Assembly: GCF_007301515.1 (NCBI RefSeq)
Contig: NZ_CP041666.1
Span: 124,001 to 188,000 of the forward strand
Direction of reading: 5' to 3'
Origin: Radiobacillus deserti
GTDB taxonomy: Bacteria; Bacillota; Bacilli; Bacillales; Amphibacillaceae
Length of the DNA stretch: 64,000 nt
A program made the position numbers and the translations under genes. This document shows, one piece after another, positions 54,593 to 64,000 of the stretch. A model generated the notes under the pieces. It searched no databases. It saw only the letters and a list, made by a program, of their open reading frames with translations, and had not been told where the DNA came from. The number at the start of each line of letters is the position of its first letter. The first letter of the stretch is position 1.

Positions 54593-54634
54593 GCGACGTC
54601 CTGTCGCAACAGCTGCATTAGCACATCCGTGTGC
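54593..54634 (+). repeat. Two-hairpin repeat, copy 1 (16S leader)
   Basis: GCGAC-gtcct-GTCGC (54593-54607) followed by GCACA-tccg-TGTGC (54621-54634). The same two-hairpin unit recurs at 60319 in the tRNA cluster with a compensatory base-pair change in the first stem. Confidence 0.6.
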
Positions 54635-54642
54635 GTCATCTA

Positions 54643-56206
<1,564 letters not shown>

Positions 56207-56245
56207 AAAGATAACGGAAGCCAGCTCTTCGGAGCTGGTCAGAGA

Positions 56246-56276
56246 CATACTTGGTTGTTTGGTTCAGTTTTGAGGG
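56246..56276 (+). other. 16S precursor stem, 3' arm
   Basis: Pairs with 54497-54527. A stable small hairpin (56219-56239) lies between it and the end of 16S. Confidence 0.8.
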
Positions 56277-56317
56277 ATTAAATCAATCCTTCCTATAATT
56301 GAAATTCCTTTCAGGAT

Positions 56318-56394
<77 letters not shown>

Positions 56395-56404
56395 TCCTAA
56401 ATAC

Positions 56405-56480
56405 GGGGCCTTAGCTCAGCTGGGAGAGCGCCTGCTTTGCACGCAGGAGGTCAGCGGTTCGATCCCGCTAGGCTCCACCA
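56405..56480 (+). tRNA. tRNA-Ala (UGC), spacer copy
   Basis: 76 nt with encoded CCA; anticodon TGC. Identical to the copy at 60914. Confidence 0.97.
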
Positions 56481-56489
56481 TACAATTTA

Positions 56490-56515
56490 TTGTACCTTGA
56501 AAACTAGATAAGAGT
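56490..56515 (+). other. 23S precursor stem, 5' arm
   Basis: A 16-bp perfect match (56500-56515) plus 7 bp (56490-56496), separated by a 3x3 internal loop, pairs with 59683-59708. Expected substrate for RNase III and for Mini-RNase III (mrnC at 6655). Confidence 0.85.
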
Positions 56516-56615
56516 ATTAGGAAGTGAAGGCGACTGCTCAGGAGAGTTAGGAGCCGGAACTAGACTAAACAAGACATCAATTTTAGTAAAGACCACGTCT
56601 TTTCACAGACTATTA

Positions 56616-59529
<2,914 letters not shown>

Positions 59530-59682
59530 AACTTATAAAGCGGAAACGACCGTTTAGGTCCGACCGTATAAGTAAGCTTACGTAAAGGCTGTGTTCTTTC
59601 AGCCTTGGAGTGAGATTGCTTATATCGGCGAGGACCTGGGAGTTGTAGCTAGATTGATTTGGTCTAAGCGTTTGATTGTCTA

Positions 59683-59708
59683 ACTCTTATCTAGTTTTTA
59701 GGGTACAA
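59683..59708 (+). other. 23S precursor stem, 3' arm
   Basis: Complement of 56490-56515; closes the 23S processing stalk. Confidence 0.85.
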
Positions 59709-59714
59709 ACTCTA

Positions 59715-59740
59715 TAAGGTCTAGTGATGGTAGCGGCGAG
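59715..59740 (+). repeat. Partial copy of the 5S rRNA start
   Basis: 23 of 26 bases match 59830-59855, which spans the 5' end of the real 5S gene 115 bases downstream. The sequence then diverges into a hairpin-rich stretch (CTGCATC near 59783 pairing with GATGCAG near 59806). Confidence 0.6.
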
Positions 59741-59834
59741 CAACGCTTCCGCCGAATAGACTACGAGTAACCCCGAAGCATTCTGCATCCTGAATAAGCT
59801 GGTAGATGCAGGGGTCCATAAAATTATTTTAAGG

Positions 59835-59950
59835 TCTAGTGATGATAGCGAAGAGGTCACACCTGTTCCCATGCCGAACACAGAAGTTAAGCTCTTCAGC
59901 GCCCATGGTAGTTGGGGCATTGCCCCTGCGAGAGTAGGACGTCGCTAGGC
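59835..59950 (+). rRNA. rrf: 5S ribosomal RNA
   Basis: About 116 nt. GATAGCGAAGAGGTCACACC, CCGAACACAGAAGTTAAGCT and GAGAGTAGGACGTCGC are diagnostic. Confidence 0.95.
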
Positions 59951-60019
59951 TGACCATCATTCCACATTAGGAATAACGAACAGCTCTGTGAAGCAAGGTA
60001 TGTATTATACTGACATTAT

Positions 60020-60094
60020 TCCACAGTAGCTCAGTGGTAGAGCAATCGGCTGTTAACCGATCGGTCGTAGGTTCGAATCCTACCTGTGGAGCCA
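60020..60094 (+). tRNA. tRNA-Asn (GUU)
   Basis: 75 nt, anticodon GTT in the loop CTGTTAA, encoded GCCA end. First tRNA after 5S. Confidence 0.96.
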
Positions 60095-60097
60095 TCT

Positions 60098-60170
60098 GCT
60101 TCCATAGCTCAGTCGGTAGAGCGCTTCCATGGTAAGGAAGAGGTCGCCGGTTCAAGTCCGGCTGGAAGCT
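60098..60170 (+). tRNA. tRNA-Thr (GGU), no encoded CCA
   Basis: 73 nt. Acceptor GCTTCCA pairs with TGGAAGC; anticodon GGT in ATGGTAA. CCA is not encoded, so a CCA-adding enzyme is needed. Confidence 0.94.
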
Positions 60171-60190
60171 CTGTCAACTTTTTTAAAAAT

Positions 60191-60265
60191 GGCCCGTTGG
60201 TCAAGTGGTTAAGACACCGCCCTTTCACGGCGGTAACACGGGTTCGAATCCCGTACGGGTCACCA
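60191..60265 (+). tRNA. tRNA-Glu (UUC)
   Basis: 75 nt with CCA; anticodon TTC in CTTTCAC. Substrate of GltX encoded at 2808. Confidence 0.96.
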
Positions 60266-60318
60266 TTAATAGTTATAACCCAGAATAGTAGAGGGATAAA
60301 GGAAGGCATGTTAAGTAC

Positions 60319-60359
60319 GCAACGTCCTGTTGCAACACATGCACTTGCACATCCTGTGC
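60319..60359 (+). repeat. Two-hairpin repeat, copy 2 (tRNA cluster)
   Basis: GCAAC-gtcct-GTTGC (60319-60333) then GCACA-tcc-TGTGC (60347-60359), between tRNA-Glu and tRNA-Val. Compared with copy 1, the G-C pair in the first stem is A-T, so pairing is conserved. Confidence 0.6.
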
Positions 60360-60362
60360 TGC

Positions 60363-60438
60363 GGAGGATTAGCTCAGCTGGGAGAGCACCTGCCTTACAA
60401 GCAGGGGGTCGCAGGTTCGAGCCCTGCATCCTCCACCA
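60363..60438 (+). tRNA. tRNA-Val (UAC)
   Basis: 76 nt with CCA; anticodon TAC in CTTACAA. Confidence 0.96.
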
Positions 60439-60441
60439 TAT

Positions 60442-60519
60442 GCCGGTCTAGCTCAATTGGTAGAGCGCAACTGACTTGTAATCAGTAGGTTGGGGGTTCA
60501 AGTCCTCTGGCCGGCACCA
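60442..60519 (+). tRNA. tRNA-Thr (UGU) with two extra bases
   Basis: 78 nt with CCA; anticodon TGT in CTTGTAA. Between the D stem (GAGC) and the anticodon stem (ACTGA) there are three bases, GCA, where one is normal. Homologues from memory read GAGCAACTGA. Acceptor and T arms are intact. Confidence 0.9.
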
Positions 60520-60575
60520 TTTTATTATGTTTTGCATAAGATAAATATAAATGATATCTCAATGGTTATAATCTC

Positions 60576-60661
60576 GGAGGGATAGCGAAGTTGGCCAAAC
60601 GCGGCGGACTGTAAATCCGCTCCCATCGGGTTCGTAGGTTCGAGTCCTACTCCCTCCACCA
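60576..60661 (+). tRNA. tRNA-Tyr (GUA)
   Basis: 86 nt, long variable arm, anticodon GTA in CTGTAAA, encoded CCA. Confidence 0.96.
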
Positions 60662-60684
60662 TTTACATAGCATCAAATTTAAAT

Positions 60685-60710
60685 AGTGCCTAATTTAGCA
60701 CTCTTTTTTA
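60685..60710 (+). terminator. Terminator-like hairpin inside the tRNA cluster
   Basis: AGTGC (60685-60689) with GCACT (60698-60702), then CTTTTTT. It lies just before tRNA-Gln, so the last three tRNAs may depend on read-through or their own promoter. Confidence 0.55.
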
Positions 60711-60711
60711 T

Positions 60712-60787
60712 TGGGCTATAGCCAAGCGGTAAGGCAACGGTTTTTTGGTACCGTCATGCGCTGGTTCGAATCCAGCTAGCCCAGCCA
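60712..60787 (+). tRNA. tRNA-Gln (UUG) with an 8-base anticodon loop
   Basis: 76 nt where 75 is usual, with encoded CCA. The stem ACGGT/ACCGT encloses TTTTTGGT (8 bases); six T follow ACGG where five are expected. Either a homopolymer error or a real expanded loop. Confidence 0.9.
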
Positions 60788-60824
60788 TTTTTTATGTTTT
60801 TTGGACAAGCTATTTTTGAGTCAT

Positions 60825-60897
60825 GAGCCATTAGCTCAGTTGGTAGAGCATCTGACTTTTAATCAGAGGGTCGCAGGTTCGAATCCTGCATGGCTCA
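60825..60897 (+). tRNA. tRNA-Lys (UUU), no encoded CCA
   Basis: 73 nt; anticodon TTT in CTTTTAA. The end reads GGCTCA then CTT rather than CCA. Confidence 0.94.
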
Positions 60898-60913
60898 CTT
60901 TCTAACTTTATAG

Positions 60914-60989
60914 GGGGCCTTAGCTCAGCTGGGAGAGCGCCTGCTTTGCACGCAGGAGGTCAGCGGTTCGATCCCGCTAGGCTCCACCA
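60914..60989 (+). tRNA. tRNA-Ala (UGC), second copy
   Basis: 76 nt with CCA, identical to the spacer copy at 56405. Last tRNA of the cluster. Confidence 0.97.
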
Positions 60990-60992
60990 TAT

Positions 60993-61019
60993 ATGATTCT
61001 TAAAAGAGAATCATTTTTT
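60993..61019 (+). terminator. Terminator of the rRNA-tRNA operon
   Basis: An 8-bp stem (60993-61000 with 61007-61014) and six T. Confidence 0.85.
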
Positions 61020-61064
61020 ATTATAAAAAATAAATATCGTATATATATGCAATATCATGTTAAG

Positions 61065-61094
61065 TTGAGTCATTTTGCCTTTTTTGTCTACAAT
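61065..61094 (+). promoter_or_regulatory. Candidate rocF promoter
   Basis: TTGAGT at 61065-61070, 18-base spacer, TACAAT at 61089-61094. No SigL-type -12/-24 element is seen, unlike the roc operons of B. subtilis. Confidence 0.5.
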
Positions 61095-61119
61095 AAGAGT
61101 AGATAAAGGAGGTTTTTCT

Positions 61120-62022
61120 ATGAAAAAGCAATTATCTATAATTGGAGTACCAATGGACTTAGGTCAAAATCGCCGTGGGGTGGATATGGGACCAAGTGCC
61201 ATTCGATATGCTGGCGTCATTGAAAGACTAGAACGACTGAATTACATAATAGACGATCTCGGTGATATTGAGATTTCTCGTCCGGATCGAAAAGAGCTTC
61301 AAGCAAACCAACGATTGAAGAATCTATCCGAGGTTGCTGACGGAAATGAACTACTGGCAAAGAAAGTGGACGAAGTAATTCAAGCCGGAAACTTTCCACT
61401 AGTGTTAGGTGGGGATCACAGTATTGCGATTGGCAGTCTGGCAGGCATTGCTAAACATCATAAGAACTTAGGTGTTATTTGGTATGATGCACATGGAGAT
61501 TTAAACTCAGCTGATACATCTCCATCTGGGAATATTCACGGGATGCCACTAGCCGTGAATATTGGCATTGGTCATGAGCGATTAACGAATATCTTAGGTT
61601 ATTCTCCAAAGATCAAGCCAGAAAATATTGTTATTATCGGTGCGCGTTCATTAGATCATGGGGAAAAGGAATTGATAAATGAACTAGGAATTCGCGTGTA
61701 TAGCATGCACGAGATTGATCGAATGGGTATGGCTAAGGTAATGTCTGAAGTCATCGAATCTTTCAAGGGGAAAACAGATGGCGTGCATTTAAGTTTAGAC
61801 TTAGATGGCTTAGATCCTAACGAAGCACCTGGGGTTGGTACTCCGGTAATCGGGGGACTTTCCTACAGAGAAAGCCATCTAGCTATGGAAATGTTGTCCG
61901 AATCAGATATTATTACCTCTGCAGAATTTGTGGAAGTAAATCCAATTCTTGATGAGAAAAACAAAACAGCATCCTTAGCAGTTGGCTTAATGGGTTCTTT
62001 ATTTGGAGAAAAATTAAAATAA
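61120..62022 (+). CDS. rocF: Arginase
   Basis: 300 residues from ATG 61120 after AAAGGAGG; the frame extends upstream without a site. Manganese ligands: His in GGDHSIAIGS near 100, Asp/His in WYDAHGDLN near 124-130, Asp in LSLDLDGLDP near 228. VDMGPSAIRYAG near residue 20 is typical. Splits arginine to ornithine and urea. It stands alone between the tRNA cluster and a terminator; no other roc genes nearby. Confidence 0.95.
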   Translation: MKKQLSIIGVPMDLGQNRRGVDMGPSAIRYAGVIERLERLNYIIDDLGDIEISRPDRKELQANQRLKNLSEVADGNELLAKKVDEVIQAGNFPLVLGGDHSIAIGSLAGIAKHHKNLGVIWYDAHGDLNSADTSPSGNIHGMPLAVNIGIGHERLTNILGYSPKIKPENIVIIGARSLDHGEKELINELGIRVYSMHEIDRMGMAKVMSEVIESFKGKTDGVHLSLDLDGLDPNEAPGVGTPVIGGLSYRESHLAMEMLSESDIITSAEFVEVNPILDEKNKTASLAVGLMGSLFGEKLK

Positions 62023-62029
62023 ACAAAAA

Positions 62030-62061
62030 AACTCCCTTGTCGCTATTACGGCAAGGGAGTT
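62030..62061. terminator. Bidirectional terminator, rocF and Spo0E-like gene
   Basis: A stem of 10 bp (62030-62039 with 62052-62061) extendable by three more pairs with a wobble; A-run before it and T-rich after. Confidence 0.8.
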
Positions 62062-62075
62062 CTATATATTCATGC

Positions 62076-62228
62076 TTAATAAACTCTTTGAAATTCAGAG
62101 ATTAGGTAATCGAGACGTGTAATTGCTGTAACAACAGGTTCAGAGGTCAAGTCTTGGTACTGACTTAAAGAAATCATTTCTTGTCTGCTTTTCTCAATTT
62201 TTTCCATAAGTTGCAATTTATAATCCAT
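62076..62228 (-). CDS. Spo0E-like aspartyl-phosphate phosphatase
   Basis: 50 residues on the minus strand, with AGGAGG six bases before the ATG. The sequence runs MDYKLQLMEKIEKSRQEMIS, then PVVTAITRLDYLISEFQ. It has the family pattern of a first helix with IE..R..M and a second helix ending in the (S/T)xxLD-type signature, here TRLD. Spo0E-like proteins dephosphorylate Spo0A-P and delay sporulation. Too short for most gene callers. The SQxLD motif is not perfect, so partner specificity is uncertain. Confidence 0.75.
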   Translation of the reverse strand: MDYKLQLMEKIEKSRQEMISLSQYQDLTSEPVVTAITRLDYLISEFQRVY

Positions 62229-62350
62229 GATTACCTCCTAAACTGATATAATGGAACTTGGTAGAGATTTACCCTACACAGCCTAGAAATAAACATTTCC
62301 TCTAAAGGAAAAACACTAAAAATACTCTATCAAAAAAATTACTACGCAAA

Positions 62351-62379
62351 TGAAACCTTATCGGTCTGTCAATCGTATA
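62351..62379 (+). promoter_or_regulatory. SigW-type ECF promoter (autoregulation)
   Basis: TGAAAC at 62351-62356, 17-base spacer, CGTATA at 62374-62379. This matches the SigW consensus and lies directly upstream of sigW, as expected for positive autoregulation. Confidence 0.88.
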
Positions 62380-62416
62380 GCAGTGGACCGCAAGTATTAG
62401 CGGAGGTATAAATTAG

Positions 62417-62980
62417 ATGGAAACCGTTATAAAGCAAAAGATAAAACAGGTTAAAAAAGGGGATCATGCTGCATTTGAGGATGTGGTAACCTTTTATCAA
62501 AATAAAGTCTACCAAATATGTTTTCGTATGATCGGGAACAAGCATGAAGCAGAGGATTTAGCACAGGAAGCTTTCATAAGGGCGTTTGTAAATATACAAT
62601 CCTTTGATAGTACGAAGAAGTTTTCTACCTGGCTATACCGTATTGCAACGAATGTTTCGATTGACCGTATTCGAAAAAAGAAGCCAGATTACTATTTGGA
62701 TGCCGAAGTAAAAGGGACGGAAGGATTGGATATGTATTCCCAGTTATCCTCCGATCAACCCTTGCCAGAAGAAGAACTAGAGAGTCTTGAAATGCAAACG
62801 TATATCCAAAATGAGATTATGGCTTTACCTCCTAAGTATCGAAGTGTTATCGCATTAAGATATTTAGATGAGTTGTCTTTGTTGGAAATTAGTGAAATTC
62901 TAGATATACCAGTTGGCACAGTTAAAACTAGAATACATCGTGGCCGAGAAGCGCTGAAAAAAAGGCTTCGTAGTGTGTAA
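62417..62980 (+). CDS. sigW: ECF sigma factor SigW
   Basis: 187 residues. Region 2 (EAEDLAQEAFIRAFVNI, KFSTWLYRIATNVSIDRIRK) and region 4 (LPPKYRSVIALRYLDELSLL, then GTVKTRIHRGREALKKRL). In B. subtilis SigW answers cell-envelope stress and controls detoxification genes. Site GCGGAGGT. Its anti-sigma gene follows directly. Confidence 0.96.
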   Translation: METVIKQKIKQVKKGDHAAFEDVVTFYQNKVYQICFRMIGNKHEAEDLAQEAFIRAFVNIQSFDSTKKFSTWLYRIATNVSIDRIRKKKPDYYLDAEVKGTEGLDMYSQLSSDQPLPEEELESLEMQTYIQNEIMALPPKYRSVIALRYLDELSLLEISEILDIPVGTVKTRIHRGREALKKRLRSV

Positions 62981-62995
62981 AGGAGTGTGAATACC

Positions 62996-63601
62996 GTGGA
63001 ATGCAATAAAGAAGCTATTAAGCTTATGCACAAATATTTAGACCGAGAGTTAAGTCAAAAAGAAGAACAAGAACTTCGCGCTCACTTGCAAACCTGTGAA
63101 AAATGCCAACATCATTTTCATGATTTAAAACGGACGGTAACTTTGTTAGAGAGCACTAGTACGATTCAAGCACCGTCCAATTTTACAGCAAAGGTAATGG
63201 ATAATCTTCCGAAAGAAAAGAAACGGGTTAGCTATATGAGATGGTTTCGAGCACATCCAGTCATTACGGCTGCTGCCATTTTCTTCATCCTAATGTTTAG
63301 TAGTGCATTTTCCATGTGGGATGCTGATGGTCAAGTATTTGTATCGAATAAAGAAAACCTCATTATTCAAGACGGGACAGTAATTGTTCCAGAAGGCGTT
63401 ACGGTTGATGGAGATTTGAAGGTGAAAAATCTCGATATAGATATTCAAGGAAAGGTTAACGGTAACGTTACCGTTATAAATGGGGACCATCTAATGGCCT
63501 CTGCAGGTCAAGTAACGGGAGAAATTAAACAGATTAATCAAGTATTTGAGTGGATGTGGTATCATATAAAGGATTTTGCGGAAAGTGTATTTTCCTTTTA
63601 A
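62996..63601 (+). CDS. rsiW: Anti-sigma-W factor RsiW
   Basis: 201 residues from GTG 62996, ten bases from AAGGAG; GTG 62987 is also in frame. Zinc-binding anti-sigma motif HLQTCEKC (H-x3-C-x2-C) near residues 31-38; one membrane span (HPVITAAAIFFILMFSSAF) near 85; extracytoplasmic beta-rich domain. Under stress it is cut by PrsW-type and RasP proteases to free SigW. Confidence 0.95.
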   Translation: MECNKEAIKLMHKYLDRELSQKEEQELRAHLQTCEKCQHHFHDLKRTVTLLESTSTIQAPSNFTAKVMDNLPKEKKRVSYMRWFRAHPVITAAAIFFILMFSSAFSMWDADGQVFVSNKENLIIQDGTVIVPEGVTVDGDLKVKNLDIDIQGKVNGNVTVINGDHLMASAGQVTGEIKQINQVFEWMWYHIKDFAESVFSF

Positions 63602-63615
63602 ATAGTTCCACCTAA

Positions 63616-63650
63616 AACCTTTGCTATCCTGCAAAGGTTCTTTCTTTTTG
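63616..63650 (+). terminator. Terminator after rsiW
   Basis: A 9-bp stem (63616-63624 with 63631-63639) and a T-rich tail. Confidence 0.8.
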
Positions 63651-63691
63651 CATAATGAATTCTCTTTCCTTCGTGATATATCCTCTCATTA

Positions 63692-63718
63692 TTGTATAGG
63701 ATATTATTATGGTATAAT
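63692..63718 (+). promoter_or_regulatory. Candidate cdaA promoter
   Basis: TGgTATAAT (extended -10) at 63710-63718 with TTGTAT at 63692-63697, spacer 15. Confidence 0.45.
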
Positions 63719-63834
63719 AGGAAAAGTCATACTTATAACGAATGTTTAAATGGTGTTGGAATTTGTTCTCCAGCTATTTCAACATATTATCATAGAATAG
63801 GAAGAGGAAACCATGCTTAAAAGGAAGTGTAACC

Positions 63835-64000
63835 ATGCTGTTTGATGGGGGTTTGGATCTATTAGATTTACTTAGAATAGGTGTCGATATTGCCCTTGTC
63901 TGGTATGTTCTATATAAATTAATTGTATTGATTAGAGGAACAAAAGCGATCCAGCTTCTTAAAGGAATATTTGTTGTTTTAGGAGTCTGGTTTTTGAGTG
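63835..64000 (+). CDS. cdaA: Diadenylate cyclase CdaA, N-terminal part
   Basis: Runs off the right edge after 55 codons. ATG 63835 lies eight bases from AAGGAAG; an earlier ATG at 63813 hits a stop. The sequence VDIALVWYVLYKLIVLIRGT and KAIQLLKGIFVVLGVWFL matches the first two membrane spans of CdaA (YbbP). The catalytic DAC domain is outside. CdaA is the main housekeeping c-di-AMP synthase; cdaR and glmM would be expected next. Confidence 0.9.
   Translation, partial: MLFDGGLDLLDLLRIGVDIALVWYVLYKLIVLIRGTKAIQLLKGIFVVLGVWFLS

Noticed and set aside
60086..60451. Frames of 106 and 121 codons through the tRNA genes
   Set aside because: They cover four tRNA genes; the protein-like pattern is a known annotation artefact of tRNA clusters.

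Overview
The window is chromosomal DNA of a low-GC, endospore-forming Gram-positive bacterium. The gene order from disA to cdaA follows the Bacillus subtilis origin-proximal chromosome closely. Sporulation and germination genes (sigH, cwlD, gerD, kbaA, pdaB, a Spo0E-like peptide) place it in Bacillaceae in the broad sense. The 16S start and V1 region resemble, from memory, the Virgibacillus/Oceanobacillus/Halobacillus side of the family; species is not resolved. Nearly all genes lie on the + strand.

Layout. 1-9.1 kb: disA tail, PIN-TRAM protein YacL, isoprenoid genes ispD-ispF, gltX, a cysteine T-box controlling cysE-cysS-mrnC-rlmB-rae1, and sigH. 9.1-21.3 kb: rpmG-secE-nusG, rplKA, L10 leader-rplJL, rsmC and rpoBC. 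21.4-26.2 kb: str operon (a broken rplGB, rpsL, rpsG, fusA, tuf). 26.2-27.3 kb: a gene-free gap with two inverted copies of an imperfect palindromic repeat and two S10 promoters. 27.3-42.4 kb: S10/spc/alpha ribosomal protein genes with secY, adk, map, infA and rpoA. 42.8-47.1 kb: ecfA1-ecfA2-ecfT, truA, rplM-rpsI. 47.5-49.5 kb: a minus-strand TetR/MFS efflux pair under a palindromic operator, apparently an accessory insertion. 49.8-54.2 kb: cwlD, salA, gerD, kbaA, pdaB and a small conserved-looking ORF. 54.4-61.0 kb: rRNA operon with Ile and Ala tRNAs in the spacer and nine tRNA genes after 5S. 61.1-64 kb: arginase rocF, a Spo0E-like gene, the ECF sigma factor sigW with its anti-sigma rsiW, and the start of cdaA. 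Both c-di-AMP cyclase genes (disA, cdaA) therefore bracket the window.

Regulation is unusually readable: many near-consensus sigma-A promoters (often extended -10), one ECF SigW promoter, a T-box, ribosomal-protein leaders with terminators, a rpoB leader of about 460 nt packed with inverted repeats, and complementary flanks for RNase III processing of 16S and 23S.

Several small indels hit nearly invariant genes: a 2-nt insertion in rpsE, a frame-breaking internal deletion in rplGB, a 2-nt loss in 16S rRNA, a 2-nt gain in tRNA-Thr(UGU) and an extra T in the anticodon loop of tRNA-Gln. Either the assembly has local errors or this strain carries real lesions; read checking is the key follow-up. 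No CRISPR array, prophage or transposase gene was seen.
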